DNA of 33,721 nt from positions 1-33,721 of the forward strand of contig DIUC01000019.1 in the NCBI GenBank assembly GCA_002435785.1. Reading direction: 5' to 3'. Numbering within the stretch: position 1 is the first letter of the stretch; the number at the start of each line of letters is the position of its first letter. Source of the DNA: Saprospiraceae bacterium UBA6168. Lineage in GTDB: Bacteria > Bacteroidota > Bacteroidia > Chitinophagales > Saprospiraceae. Shown piece by piece: positions 24,256 to 33,131 of this stretch. The notes under the pieces were generated by a model. It had not been told where the DNA came from and made no database searches. It saw only the letters and a program-made list of their open reading frames with translations. A program made the position numbers and the translations under genes.

Positions 24256-24285
24256 TTTGGTTTGAGTGGAAAGTTTTTAACTTTG
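24256..24285 (+). promoter_or_regulatory. Bacteroidota-type promoter for tRNA-Arg
   Basis: TTTG (24256-24259) is followed after 18 nt by TAACTTTG (24278-24285), an exact TAnnTTTG box. The tRNA starts 61 bp further on, leaving a short 5' leader for RNase P. Confidence 0.65.
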
Positions 24286-24346
24286 CCGCCCGAAAACAAT
24301 TTTGGGGAACCTAATTTTAGGTGCCACTTGTTTTTCGATTTAAAAC

Positions 24347-24418
24347 GGCTCCGTAGTACAATGGATAGTATGTAGGTTTCCGGAACCTAAGATACAGGTT
24401 CGATCCCTGTCGGGGCTA
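24347..24418 (+). tRNA. tRNA-Arg (anticodon CCG)
   Basis: The 72-nt sequence folds as a cloverleaf: acceptor GGCTCCG with CGGGGCT, D arm around GTAC...GTAT, anticodon stem TAGGT/ACCTA with the loop TTCCGGA (anticodon CCG, reading CGG), and T arm ACAGG-TTCGATC-CCTGT. The CCA end is not encoded. It has its own promoter and terminator and is a single-gene unit. Confidence 0.95.
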
Positions 24419-24425
24419 CAAAATG

Positions 24426-24470
24426 AAAAGTGGCAAGTGCTTGATAATCAAACGCTTGCCACTTTTTTTT
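24426..24470 (+). terminator. terminator of tRNA-Arg
   Basis: A perfect 12-bp stem AAAAGTGGCAAG / CTTGCCACTTTT (24426-24437 with 24455-24466) extends inward by a G-U and a G-C pair and ends in a T8 run. It starts 7 bp after the tRNA. Confidence 0.9.
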
Positions 24471-24480
24471 GAATAGGCGC

Positions 24481-24520
24481 AAAAAAAAAGCCGACCAAGA
24501 ATCCTTGGTCGGCTTTTTTT
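24481..24520. terminator. bidirectional intrinsic terminator
   Basis: The stem AAGCCGACCAAG / CTTGGTCGGCTT (around 24488-24499 and 24504-24515) closes a 4-nt loop and has long A and T tracts on both sides. On the minus strand it ends the OmpA-family lipoprotein gene. Confidence 0.9.
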
Positions 24521-24534
24521 GTGACGCCTGGCAA

Positions 24535-25299
24535 TTAGTTGCCAATTTGATAAATTGGGCCAGTCTTTGGAGAAGGCTTGGCCTCTATGCGGCGGTTCTT
24601 CGCTTTGTTTGTTTTATTGCTGTTTGGGACAGCGGGAGTGCTATCGCCACGGCCAGCAACGGTCAGCTGTTCAGGTTTAACGCCCAATCTTATCAAGCGT
24701 TTTACTACGTTCATGGAGCGGTCAACACTGAGATCCCAGTTATTGTAGCCACTGCCAGGGTATTTGTCCGAATCGGCATGGCCTTCAATCAAGAGGTGCA
24801 TGCTCGGGTTGTTCTTCATTGTTTTAGCCAATGCTTCAACTGATTTGCGAGACTTCCTGTTCAGTGAGGCAGAACCACTGGCGTAGCTTACTGGTTCTGC
24901 AAGTGTAACGACCATCTCACCATTTTGGTTAGTGACGGCAACATCGCTGCCCAATCCGAATGCATCCTTGATTTCTTTTTTGATGCGGGCAAGTTCTGCA
25001 TCCCTGTCAGCCGCAGCTTTGCGAGCTTTGTCAGCTTCCATTTTGGCGGAGTCCACATCCTTGCGAAGGCCATTGATGTCGCTCTCAAACTTTGATTTTT
25101 GGCTGGCCATGTCGGATTGAAGCGTCGTTACTTGGCCTTCCAAATTGTTAATTTGTTTTTGGCTCTCTGCAAGGGAGTTGGCGATTGCAGTTTTTTCATC
25201 CTGCAGTTGCTGGAATTTCTTTTTAGAAACGCAAGAAGGCAGTGCAACAGCAACTACCATCAAAATTGTCAGCAAACGAAGTGTTAAGTTCATTCTCAT
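24535..25299 (-). CDS. OmpA-family lipoprotein with coiled coil
   Basis: The 254-residue protein has a lipoprotein signal with 'ALPSC' (Cys23), a long coiled coil (about 28-110) and an OmpA/MotB-like peptidoglycan-binding domain (about 125-245). The diaminopimelate-binding Asp is present in 'EGHADSDKYPG', and the late 'KNRRIE' motif is intact. It probably links the outer membrane to the cell wall. A -7-like TACCTTTG box on the minus strand (complement of 25482-25489) lies about 185 bp upstream without a -33 partner. The gene ends at the terminator 24481-24520. The short basic C-terminal tail is unremarkable. Confidence 0.92.
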   Translation of the reverse strand: MRMNLTLRLLTILMVVAVALPSCVSKKKFQQLQDEKTAIANSLAESQKQINNLEGQVTTLQSDMASQKSKFESDINGLRKDVDSAKMEADKARKAAADRDAELARIKKEIKDAFGLGSDVAVTNQNGEMVVTLAEPVSYASGSASLNRKSRKSVEALAKTMKNNPSMHLLIEGHADSDKYPGSGYNNWDLSVDRSMNVVKRLIRLGVKPEQLTVAGRGDSTPAVPNSNKTNKAKNRRIEAKPSPKTGPIYQIGN

Positions 25300-25574
25300 T
25301 TTAAGTATTTATTTTATAATTTAGAAAAAAGGCCAAGGAAGATTGAAAACGAGTTAAGAAAAAGTACGGAGTAGATGATGTGCCCGAAATTTTACCAACG
25401 CTCTTAAAAAAGAAGGCACTTATTTTCAACCTTGTCTTGTCATTCATTTATGAAGTGGCAAATATCCACTTTGTTCGTTGGCAAAGGTAAAGACTGGAGA
25501 TTATTTTTGTTACCCTACTTTCAAATAGTTTTAATTGATATTGGAGTATAACTAAAGGATAAAGCTGCTGAAAA

Positions 25575-26336
25575 TCAATTTACTACCTGAAAAGTGCGAG
25601 AAACGGCGATGAACCTACCATTTTCCTGTACAGAGGCCGTTATGGTGAAATCACCCCCACGCCTTGATTTTTCAACAATGGCTACTAGTTCGTCGCTGAT
25701 GCCGCCACGGCTGGCCGCCGTCGTTTTGCGCTTGCTGCGGGTAGAGTAGGTAAATGCAAGCTCGTCCACATAGTGGGTATCACCTTCTGGGCCCCGCACG
25801 TAAACACTGAAGGGCAGGTTGCGCTTGAGTTGCTCCACCGACACGGTGTCCCCAACGATGTCGCCCCAGGTAATGGTGAATTTTTCGGCCAGTGCAAGCT
25901 CGGCGTTGCGAAGCGAAAACTGCACCGGTAGGTTGAGCTTGACCTTGACCGGACTGCCCGATTGGAGGCCAGGCACCCAGGCTGGCATAGCCCGAACGAC
26001 GGTCAAAGCCGCTTCCCCGCAGCCGCTCCCAATGTCCATCAATAGGGTAGGAGATTGAACGTGACCGTATTCATCCACTACAAAATTGACATAAACTGTA
26101 CCCTCCACTTGGTTGGCTTTTGCCTCCTCCGGGTATTCGAGGTGGCGGGAAATGAACTGCACCAATGCTCGGTCGGAGCATCTTTTTTGAGCCTCGCTAT
26201 CAGCTTCCATGCCTGAGCACCCGGCAAAACGGGGCATCCTTTCTACATGTGTAAACACCGTGTCGGCAGCGTATTGCGACCAACCCAACTGGCAGAAGAG
26301 CATTGCCGGAACGAATGCCATGATAGTTTTTATCAC
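25575..26336 (-). CDS. TonB C-terminal-domain protein with extra beta domain
   Basis: The 253-residue protein begins at GTG 26336, which gives a basic signal peptide ending near residue 20 ('GWSQ'). ATG 26321 would remove the basic residues. Residues about 60-142 match a TonB C-terminal domain ('YPEEAKANQVEGTVYVNFVV' then 'GCGEAALTVVRAMPAW' and 'VKLNLPVQF'). Residues about 155-253 form a second region that ends like the C-terminal domain of gliding protein GldM ('GDFTITASVQENGRFIAVSR'). The protein lacks the N-terminal membrane anchor and Pro-rich arm of a real TonB, so it is more likely a periplasmic or envelope protein that binds TonB partners. A TAATTTTG box (complement of 26406-26413) may be its -7 element. 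Confidence 0.8.
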   Translation of the reverse strand: MIKTIMAFVPAMLFCQLGWSQYAADTVFTHVERMPRFAGCSGMEADSEAQKRCSDRALVQFISRHLEYPEEAKANQVEGTVYVNFVVDEYGHVQSPTLLMDIGSGCGEAALTVVRAMPAWVPGLQSGSPVKVKLNLPVQFSLRNAELALAEKFTITWGDIVGDTVSVEQLKRNLPFSVYVRGPEGDTHYVDELAFTYSTRSKRKTTAASRGGISDELVAIVEKSRRGGDFTITASVQENGRFIAVSRTFQVVN

Positions 26337-26539
26337 CGTTTTCTTTTTGAAAAATTATTGTCCGGGAGGCTCAAGTGTGTGTAGCGCTTGCATTCTGCTA
26401 TAAAGCAAAATTATTCAAATACTTTGGAATGAAATTTACTTTGGTGAAAAATTGTGCCATTTCCTGCAAATCAATTCCATGCATGAAAGCATTGATTAGT
26501 TAAATTCGCCCCCAGTCTTTTCGCCAAATCAAATTTGTC

Positions 26540-27523
26540 ATGAAAACAACCATCAATTGGGGCATCCTTGCCCCAGGGCGCATTGCCCACAAATTTGCCC
26601 ACGACCTCAAGCTGGTGGCAGGGGCAAAACTGCTGGCGGTCGGCTCCCGCTCCCACCAAAGGGCGCTTGACTTTGCTGGGCAGTACGGCGCACCTCACTC
26701 CTTTGGCAGCTATGAAGCCATGCTCGATTGCCCGGGGCTTGATGTGGTCTATATCGCCTCTCCACACGTCGGCCACTTTGAGCACACAATGATGTGCTTG
26801 GAGCGGGGCATCGCTGTCCTGTGCGAAAAACCATTTGCCATGAATGCTGGCCAGGTGCGCCAAATGGTGAACTGTGCCAGGGCGAATGGCGTTTTTTTGA
26901 TGGAAGCGATTTGGACCCGATTCATCCCGGCCTTCGAGGAGGCGATGAGGCTGGCAAACGAGGGCTATGTCGGCGAGCTGAAAACCATTCGGGCCGACTT
27001 TGGCTTCAAGGCCGACTTCCCGCCAGAACACCGGGTCTTCAATCCTGCACTCGGCGGCGGGGCCTTGCTGGACGTTGGCATTTACACCATCTTTTTGGCG
27101 ACTTGGCTTTGGGGTAGGCCGGAGCGTATCAAGGCCACGGCCACCATGAGCAGCCTCGGTGCCGACGATAGTTGTGCCATGATTTTCGAGTACCCCGGCA
27201 ATCGGCTGGCCATCCTCGATTGCTCGCTGATCCTGAAAACCGAAATTGAGGCATATATATATGGTGAAACCGGGACGCTTCGGCTTCACAACCGTTTCCT
27301 TAACACGCAAGACGTTTCCGCCACTTTTTATGAAAAAAGCAGCGAACACTTTCACCTGCCCTTGACGGGGCACGGCTATTACCACGAAATTCTGGAGGTA
27401 AACGACTGTTTGCGTCAAGGCAAGATAGAGAGCGAAAAGCTGCCCCTCGATTTCAGCTTACTGCTCATGGAAACGATGGACCGGGTGCGCAAGGAGGCTG
27501 GCATTGTTTACCCAACTGATTGA
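26540..27523 (+). CDS. Gfo/Idh/MocA family oxidoreductase
   Basis: The 327-residue protein has the Rossmann opening 'INWGILAPGRIA' (about 5-16) and the family signature Glu-Lys-Pro in 'VLCEKPFAMN' (about 93-102). The C-terminal substrate domain contains 'GGGALLDVGIYTIFLATWLWG' in two parts. The pattern is closest to the dihydrodiol/xylose dehydrogenase branch, which uses NADP; the substrate is probably a sugar or similar polyol, inferred from family only. The start ATG lies 203 bp from the divergent TonB-domain gene. CotH follows 39 bp downstream on the same strand and may be cotranscribed, although the functions are unrelated. Confidence 0.9.
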   Translation: MKTTINWGILAPGRIAHKFAHDLKLVAGAKLLAVGSRSHQRALDFAGQYGAPHSFGSYEAMLDCPGLDVVYIASPHVGHFEHTMMCLERGIAVLCEKPFAMNAGQVRQMVNCARANGVFLMEAIWTRFIPAFEEAMRLANEGYVGELKTIRADFGFKADFPPEHRVFNPALGGGALLDVGIYTIFLATWLWGRPERIKATATMSSLGADDSCAMIFEYPGNRLAILDCSLILKTEIEAYIYGETGTLRLHNRFLNTQDVSATFYEKSSEHFHLPLTGHGYYHEILEVNDCLRQGKIESEKLPLDFSLLLMETMDRVRKEAGIVYPTD

Positions 27524-27562
27524 TTTTCAATGCGCTGGATTTAATTTTTTCAAAAAAACGAC

Positions 27563-29203
27563 ATGCTAAAATCTCGGTTTTTCCTGCTTTTCCTGCTTGC
27601 AACCCCTGCTCTGTTTGCCCAGCAGTTCACCAATTCTACGCTTCCCATATTCGTTATCACGACCCCGAACGGGATTCCCATCGTTGACGAGCCAAAGGTC
27701 ATCTCCCACCTTGGCATTATCTGGAACGGAGACGGTGCAACCAACTACCTTACCGACCCCTTTAACGAGTACGACGGCAGAATTGGCATCGAAATCAGGG
27801 GGAGCAGTTCGCAGAGTTTTCCCAAAAAAAATTACGCAATGGAGACCCTGACCCCGGATACCATGACCAACAACGTCTCCATTTTGGGATTTCCGAAGGA
27901 AAACGACTGGGTGCTGCACGGCCCATATAGTGACAAAACGCTCATGCGCAACGCCTTGGCCTACACCCTGGGGAGTTGGATTATGCCTTACGCTCCAAGG
28001 GTGCGATTTTGCGAGGTGGTCATCAATGGCGATTACCGTGGCGTCTACCTTTTCACCGAAAAAATAAAAAGGGACAAAAACCGGGTGGACATCAGCAAAT
28101 TGGAACCAGCAGACAACAGTGGTGACAACTTGACAGGGGGGTATATCCTAAAGTTTGACAAGTTCGATGGACTGGTGTCTGGAGGGTTTCCATCTGCCTA
28201 TCCTGCTATGCCCGGCGGCTTGCCTGGCGGCACCACTTACCAATACCACTACCCGAAACCAGACGAGATTACACCTCAGCAAAGGAGTTATATCCAAAAT
28301 TACATTGCCAATTTTGAGAACATCATGTCATCGCCGGGCTTTGCCGACCCGGTCAATGGTTACGCCAGTGTGCTCGATGTGCCATCCGTGATTCAAATGA
28401 TTTTCATCCAGGAAATTGGCCGCAACGTGGACGGCTACCGCCTCAGCACCTTCATGTACAAGGACCGTGAAAGCATTGACAACCGGCTGCACCTAGGTCC
28501 CGTTTGGGATTACAACCTTGCTTTCAGCAATGTGGACTACTGCATCGGACCGTCGTACCAAGGCTGGGCGATGGACTTCAACAACTTCTGTCCCGGCGAC
28601 TTTTGGGTGGTGCATTTTTGGTGGAAAAAGCTGTGGCAAGACCCTGCTTTTGCGCAGCAGATGCGCGACGACTGGGTGGAACTCAGGGCGGACAAGTTCA
28701 GCAACGACCGCATCCTGCACCTCGTGGATTCACTGCAAAATCTCCTCACCCAGCCTGCCCAACGCAATTTTGTGCGGTGGCCAACCCTCAACGAATACGT
28801 CTGGCCGAACCCCGTGGTTACGGGCAGCTACTCTGCCGAAGTGGAGAGGATGCGCACTTGGCTCATCAACAGGTTACAGTGGATGGACGGCGCGATGGAG
28901 GCGCTCGTAGCCGTTGACACCACCATAATCGTTGACCCTCCCGGCAATGAACTACCGATTGCAGTCCCATCCCCCTTCCACGACAACGTGGAGTTTTATT
29001 TTAAGGCCAATGCCTACCAGCCGGTTTTACTGGAAATATTTGACGGACAGGGCCGACTTGTCCAACAAAAAAAGGATTTTTATCTGAGCACAAAGGTGGT
29101 CAAAATGGATTGGGATGGCGGCGATGCGCCCGCTGGTATTTATTTTTACCGATTGAAGGTGGGCAAAAATCCACCGAATACGGGCAAGTTGGTGAAGTAT
29201 TGA
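27563..29203 (+). CDS. CotH kinase-domain protein secreted by T9SS
   Basis: The 546-residue protein has a signal peptide (ending near residue 20, 'ALFAQ') and a CotH domain (about 40-420). The domain includes 'IEIRGSSSQSFPKKNYAM', 'KENDWVLHGPYSDKTLMRN', 'GDYRGVYLFTEKIKRDKNRV' and the 'LGPVWDYNLAFSN' strand with the Asp and Asn of the active site. A T9SS type A sorting domain of about 75 residues ends the protein ('PSPFHDNVEFYF' to 'GKLVKY'). CotH proteins are atypical kinases; Bacillus CotH phosphorylates spore coat proteins. A secreted kinase or surface-modifying role is inferred. A terminator-like hairpin lies at 29226-29252. Confidence 0.9.
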   Translation: MLKSRFFLLFLLATPALFAQQFTNSTLPIFVITTPNGIPIVDEPKVISHLGIIWNGDGATNYLTDPFNEYDGRIGIEIRGSSSQSFPKKNYAMETLTPDTMTNNVSILGFPKENDWVLHGPYSDKTLMRNALAYTLGSWIMPYAPRVRFCEVVINGDYRGVYLFTEKIKRDKNRVDISKLEPADNSGDNLTGGYILKFDKFDGLVSGGFPSAYPAMPGGLPGGTTYQYHYPKPDEITPQQRSYIQNYIANFENIMSSPGFADPVNGYASVLDVPSVIQMIFIQEIGRNVDGYRLSTFMYKDRESIDNRLHLGPVWDYNLAFSNVDYCIGPSYQGWAMDFNNFCPGDFWVVHFWWKKLWQDPAFAQQMRDDWVELRADKFSNDRILHLVDSLQNLLTQPAQRNFVRWPTLNEYVWPNPVVTGSYSAEVERMRTWLINRLQWMDGAMEALVAVDTTIIVDPPGNELPIAVPSPFHDNVEFYFKANAYQPVLLEIFDGQGRLVQQKKDFYLSTKVVKMDWDGGDAPAGIYFYRLKVGKNPPNTGKLVKY

Positions 29204-29225
29204 GGAGGCAGCGGCGTCAAAAGTA

Positions 29226-29252
29226 AAAGGGCGACCAACATGGCCGCCCTTT
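29226..29252. terminator. bidirectional terminator-like hairpin
   Basis: AAAGGGCG (29226-29233) pairs with CGCCCTTT (29245-29252) and an inner CC/GG pair, between convergent genes. The T tract is short (three), so strength is uncertain. Confidence 0.55.
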
Positions 29253-29300
29253 CTCGTAAATGGCTATTTTACACTACTCATATTCTTTTGAAGGAAAAAC

Positions 29301-29726
29301 TTACTGGATGAACGTTTGTGATTTGGCCTGCACGTTCGTGGATTTCAGCGTCAATGTGTGGCCATCGGCCAGCTCGATTTGAGCGAGTACGGTTTCCAAT
29401 CTTTTCCCGGTTTCTTCAGATATTTTGTGCAGGGCAATGAACTGGCCATCACTTGAAAGTTCCCAATCGCCAGATACCCGCTGGCCATCGCCAGTGACTC
29501 CCTTGAACTTGCCATCGGCAAAAATGCTCAGGCTGGCAAAGCTCTGCGGCCCTTGGTCTTGGCCGATTTTGGTCCAGTCGCCTACCAAGCTGATATTCAG
29601 GCCATCTCGGCTGACGGTGTCCATGTTTTCAAAATTGGCTTGCGTGGTCAGTGAGTCGCCGGAAAGTCTTGCGAAACTCAGGTTGGCAAGCAAGGAAAGC
29701 AGAAGAACGAATGAAGAAATTCTCAT
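29301..29726 (-). CDS. small secreted lipocalin-like protein
   Basis: The 141-residue protein has a signal peptide (about 1-19) and beta strands spaced as in small lipocalin-like proteins, with the opening 'LVGDWTKIG', then 'LSIFADGKFKGVTG' and 'VSGDWELSSDGQFIAL', and a final strand pair 'IELADGHTLTLKS'. The Gly-x-Trp motif is characteristic of that fold. A ligand is unknown. It ends towards the CotH gene and shares the convergent hairpin at 29226-29252. The first 20 mature residues look unstructured. Confidence 0.75.
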   Translation of the reverse strand: MRISSFVLLLSLLANLSFARLSGDSLTTQANFENMDTVSRDGLNISLVGDWTKIGQDQGPQSFASLSIFADGKFKGVTGDGQRVSGDWELSSDGQFIALHKISEETGKRLETVLAQIELADGHTLTLKSTNVQAKSQTFIQ

Positions 29727-30112
29727 CTTGATTTTAGTTTAAAAAATTTTTGGTTGACTTGGGGCGGAAGTGGGGCAGTCCGTTGAACAGTCTTTTGTTT
29801 TTAGAAATGATTTTTACAAAATGTTGAAAATCAATTGTTTAAATCCAGAGAAACTGTTGTGGACTGCCCATTTCCTTTTTAGGTGTCGGGTGATTTCTTG
29901 AAGACATGGACAAAGGTATGCCCCCAAGGTTGCCTCTTTCCAAATGCCACTGGAGGTGCGTAGGCGTTTTCTCGACGAACGGACCATATTTTAACTTTTT
30001 GTTCACAGAAGCCATTTTTAGGAGGCAACTTTGTCCATCTCTTCAAAAAAACTAAACTCACCCCAGGGACGAAGGCTATGCCCATTTTGTTACTTCTTTC
30101 AACCCTCAACTC
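29727..30112. other. intergenic region, 386 bp
   Basis: A spaced inverted repeat is visible: GGGCAGTCC (29773-29781) with GGACTGCCC (29861-29869), reinforced by ACAGT / ACTGT inside it, about 80 bp apart. No promoter matching both boxes is seen, and no RNA gene or ORF is credible. Antisense frames across the recO side are shadows. Confidence 0.5.
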
Positions 30113-30841
30113 ATGCTGATAAAAACCCGTGGAATCGTTTTTAAATCCAAGAAATACTCGGAAACCAGCGTCATTGTTGATGTTTTCACAGAGGAAAAGG
30201 GGCTGCGCTCTTACATCGTTAGCGGGGTGCGCTCCCAGCGGCCCACGGTTAGTGCCGGTCTGTTGCAGCCGATGACGCCAGTGGATTTGGTGGCCTACCA
30301 CCGGGAGGACCACGACCTCACCCGCCTGAAGGAGATTCGGCCACACCATGTGTTTCATGCCATCCCGTTCGACATCCGGCGCAGCGCTGTGGGATTGTTC
30401 ATGGTGGAGGTGGCTCGCAACACGGTGCAGGGCCACGAGGCCAATCCCGATTTGTTTGAGTTTTTGCTTCGCAATTTTGTCTTTCTGGATGAAACGACGA
30501 ACCCCATTGCCAACCTGCATTTGCACTTCATGCTGCACATGACCGAGTACCTCGGCTTTCTGCCTGGCGGCGATTTTGGGGCGGAATCGCCGTTTTTTGA
30601 TTTGCAAGAGGGCGTTTTCACCCATGAGAAGCCCATGCACCACCACTGGCTTTCGGAGGTGGCCAGCAGCAAGTGCTACCGACTGCTCATGCTCCCCCTC
30701 GACCGCTGTCACGAGGTGCCGTTCGAGCGGGAGGAGCGTCGGTCCTTCCTCAAAAACTTGCTGATTTTCTATCGGCTGCACATCGAGAACTTCCAGCAGG
30801 TGCATTCCCACGAGGTGCTGGAGGAGGTGCTTGGTGGCTGA
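30113..30841 (+). CDS. recO: DNA repair protein RecO
   Basis: RecO loads RecA on SSB-coated single-stranded DNA together with RecR. The 242-residue protein has the N-terminal OB-fold opening 'TRGIVFKSKKYSETSVIVDV' (about 5-24) with 'FTEEKGLRSYIVSGVRS' following, and the helical C-terminal domain typical of the family. Length is normal. The ATG at 30113 gives the conserved beginning 'MLIKTRGIVF'. It stands between a small secreted-protein gene and a palindromic repeat, apparently monocistronic, and no partner of the RecFOR pathway is nearby. Confidence 0.93.
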   Translation: MLIKTRGIVFKSKKYSETSVIVDVFTEEKGLRSYIVSGVRSQRPTVSAGLLQPMTPVDLVAYHREDHDLTRLKEIRPHHVFHAIPFDIRRSAVGLFMVEVARNTVQGHEANPDLFEFLLRNFVFLDETTNPIANLHLHFMLHMTEYLGFLPGGDFGAESPFFDLQEGVFTHEKPMHHHWLSEVASSKCYRLLMLPLDRCHEVPFEREERRSFLKNLLIFYRLHIENFQQVHSHEVLEEVLGG

Positions 30842-30925
30842 CCGGTCCAGTGTAGGGAGGGCGTCTATTATCACTACTTGGTTTTTTGAAAACTGGGTTG
30901 TCAACCATGAAAGAATTGGATTTCT

Positions 30926-31021
30926 CCGGCAGCATGGCCTTTAGGCCGTCCCGTCAAAGCCCTTTAGGGCGCTTGCGGCGTAAACGCCTTCGGCCGGACG
31001 GCCTAAAGGCCATGCTACCGG
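30926..31021. repeat. palindromic intergenic element, REP/MITE-like
   Basis: Long arms (30931-30951 with 30996-31016, 21 bp perfect, 26 bp with one mismatch) enclose two small hairpins. Four 12-bp palindromes share the form of a 4-nt GC arm around TTTA or TAAA: GGCCTTTAGGCC (30936), GCCCTTTAGGGC (30959), GGCGTAAACGCC (30977) and GGCCTAAAGGCC (31000). It lies between recO and acs. No transposase is nearby. Confidence 0.85.
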
Positions 31022-31137
31022 GGAAATTGACTAAATACAGTTTTTGTGCTAAAAAAAATCATCAATAGGATAAGGCCATTACCGAATATTTGTTCAAAAT
31101 TTGTAAACCAACTAAAGACACAGTAAAATCAACAACA

Positions 31138-33042
31138 ATGTCATACCGCATCAACACCTTCGAAGAATATAAATCCGTTTACAAAAAAAGTGTCGAAAAC
31201 CCCGAAAGGTTTTGGGCAGGCGTTGCGGAGCAATTCCATTGGTTCAAGCCTTGGAAGTCCGTGTTGGAATGGGAGTTCAAGACCCCCAGCATCAAGTGGT
31301 TTGCAGGGGGCAAGACCAATATCACCTACAACTGCCTCGATCGCCACCTCGAAACTCGGGGCGACCAAGTGGCCATCCTTTGGGAGCCGAACGACCCCAG
31401 CGACAAGGCTATTCGACTGACTTACAGGCAATTGTACGAAGAGGTTTGCCGAACGGCCAATGCACTCAAGTCGCTCGGCATCGGCAAAGGCGACCGGGTT
31501 TGCTTCTACATGCCGATGGTGCCCGAATTGGCCATTGCCGTACTGGCTTGCGCCCGCATCGGTGCGGTACACAGCGTGGTGTTTGCCGGATTTTCGGCGC
31601 AGTCGCTGACCGACCGCATCAACGACTCTGCCTGCAAAGCAGTGCTTTGCTCCGACTTCAACGCCCGTGGCAACAAAAACATTCCCGTGAAAAAAGTCGT
31701 GGACGATGCCCTTGCAATGGGCTGCCCAAGCATTGAGAAAGTGTTGGTGCTGCGCCACACGGGCGACCCCGTCAACTGGAATCCCGAGGTGGACGTTTGG
31801 TGGCATGACATCGTGCCCAACCAGGCTGCAAATTGTCCGGCTGAACAAATGGACGCTGAGGACATGCTGTTTATCCTCTACACCTCTGGCTCCACGGGCA
31901 AACCAAAGGGCGTGGTGCATACCGTCGGGGGGTACATGGTGTTTGCGGGGTACACTTTTGCCAATGTTTTTCAATACAACGAAGGCGAAATTTTCTGGTG
32001 CACGGCAGACGTGGGTTGGATTACGGGCCACAGTTATATCGTCTATGGGCCGCTGCTCAATGGCGCTACCTCGCTCATGTTCGAGGGGGTGCCGACGTTC
32101 CCCGATGCAGGTCGGTTTTGGGAAGTTTGCGAGAAGCACAAGGTCAACATTTTCTACACCGCACCCACCGCCATCCGGGCGCTCATGGCTGCTGGCGATG
32201 AATGGACCGAGGGCCACGACCTGAGCAGCTTGCGGGTGCTCGGCTCGGTAGGTGAACCCATCAACTCGGAGGCTTGGCATTGGTACCACGACAAGATTGG
32301 CAAGGGCCACTGTCCCATCGTGGATACTTGGTGGCAAACGGAAACTGGCGGCATCCTCATCTCGCCATTGGCGGGCATCACCCCGATGAAGCCCACCTAC
32401 GCATCACTGCCGCTGCCAGGAGTGCAGCCTTGTCTGGTGGACGCCTCCGGCAACGAAATCGAGGGCGACGGGGTGGAGGGAATGCTCTGTATGAAGTTCC
32501 CGTGGCCGGGCATCATCCGCACCACGTTTGGTGACCACGAGCGGTGCAGGCAGGCGTATTTCGCCACTTTTGAGGGCAAATACTTTACTGGCGATGGTGC
32601 CCGACGGGACGAAGACGGCTTCTATCGAATCATCGGGCGGGTGGACGATGTGATGAACGTCAGTGGCCACCGCATCGGCACGGCAGAAGTGGAAAATGCC
32701 ATCAACGAGCATCCGCATGTCGTCGAAAGTGCCGTGGTGGGCTTCCCGCACGAGATAAAGGGACAGGGGATTTATGCTTATGTCATCACGGAAGGGACGG
32801 TGTCGGATGTTGCGAAGTTCGAGAAGGATTTGCTGGCCACCGTCACCCGCATCATCGGGCCTATTGCGAAGCCGGACGTTATCCAGATAGTGACCGGGCT
32901 GCCGAAGACCCGCTCTGGCAAAATCATGCGGCGCATCCTGCGAAAGATTGCCGAGGGCGACACCTCGAACCTTGGCGACACCTCGACCCTGCTGAACCCA
33001 GAAGTAGTAGAAGAGATAAAAGTGGGAGCAAAAAAAGCATGA
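31138..33042 (+). CDS. acs: acetyl-CoA synthetase (AMP-forming)
   Basis: The enzyme joins acetate and CoA with ATP through an acetyl-adenylate. The 634-residue protein shows the ANL-superfamily features: the P-loop-like 'YTSGSTGKPKGVVHT' (about 250-262), 'DTWWQTETGG' (about 397-406), 'GDGARRDEDGFYRIIGRVDD' (about 482-501) and the C-terminal 'KTRSGKIMRRIL' with the lysine (near 594) that is acetylated in homologues. The N-terminal 'KWFAGGKTNITYNCLDRH' is Acs-specific and rules out most acyl-CoA ligases. The ATG at 31138 is preferred; 16 in-frame codons upstream are probably not translated. It lies just after a palindromic element and converges on purE. Confidence 0.95.
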   Translation: MSYRINTFEEYKSVYKKSVENPERFWAGVAEQFHWFKPWKSVLEWEFKTPSIKWFAGGKTNITYNCLDRHLETRGDQVAILWEPNDPSDKAIRLTYRQLYEEVCRTANALKSLGIGKGDRVCFYMPMVPELAIAVLACARIGAVHSVVFAGFSAQSLTDRINDSACKAVLCSDFNARGNKNIPVKKVVDDALAMGCPSIEKVLVLRHTGDPVNWNPEVDVWWHDIVPNQAANCPAEQMDAEDMLFILYTSGSTGKPKGVVHTVGGYMVFAGYTFANVFQYNEGEIFWCTADVGWITGHSYIVYGPLLNGATSLMFEGVPTFPDAGRFWEVCEKHKVNIFYTAPTAIRALMAAGDEWTEGHDLSSLRVLGSVGEPINSEAWHWYHDKIGKGHCPIVDTWWQTETGGILISPLAGITPMKPTYASLPLPGVQPCLVDASGNEIEGDGVEGMLCMKFPWPGIIRTTFGDHERCRQAYFATFEGKYFTGDGARRDEDGFYRIIGRVDDVMNVSGHRIGTAEVENAINEHPHVVESAVVGFPHEIKGQGIYAYVITEGTVSDVAKFEKDLLATVTRIIGPIAKPDVIQIVTGLPKTRSGKIMRRILRKIAEGDTSNLGDTSTLLNPEVVEEIKVGAKKA

Positions 33043-33131
33043 AGCTTTAGCGTTTTCAGCGAGTGAAAACAACATTTATGAATGGAACGGAGAAGGTGTT
33101 TTAGGGGACTGTAGCACTGTTGCAGTAATTC

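Larger units (their letters stand above)
23953..24346. other. intergenic region, 394 bp
   Basis: It holds the putative lipoprotein promoter (24013-24046, minus), a perfect 9-bp inverted repeat GGAATTCTT / AAGAATTCC (24195-24203 with 24211-24219) with a 7-nt loop and no T tract, and the tRNA promoter (24256-24285). No ORF is credible. Confidence 0.6.

Noticed and set aside
26471..27418. 315-residue minus-strand reading frame
   Set aside because: It is the antisense shadow of the Gfo/Idh/MocA gene, whose motifs are clear on the plus strand.
29879..30904. 341-residue minus-strand reading frame
   Set aside because: It lies antisense to recO, has no recognisable motif and is rich in His, Gln and Val as expected from the reverse of a GC-rich gene.
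30926..31021. Intrinsic terminator of recO
   Set aside because: The stem is very long and multi-branched, has no T tract and repeats an internal unit, so a repeat element fits better.
31141..32337. 398-residue minus-strand reading frame
   Set aside because: It is the antisense shadow of acs, with no domain or promoter.
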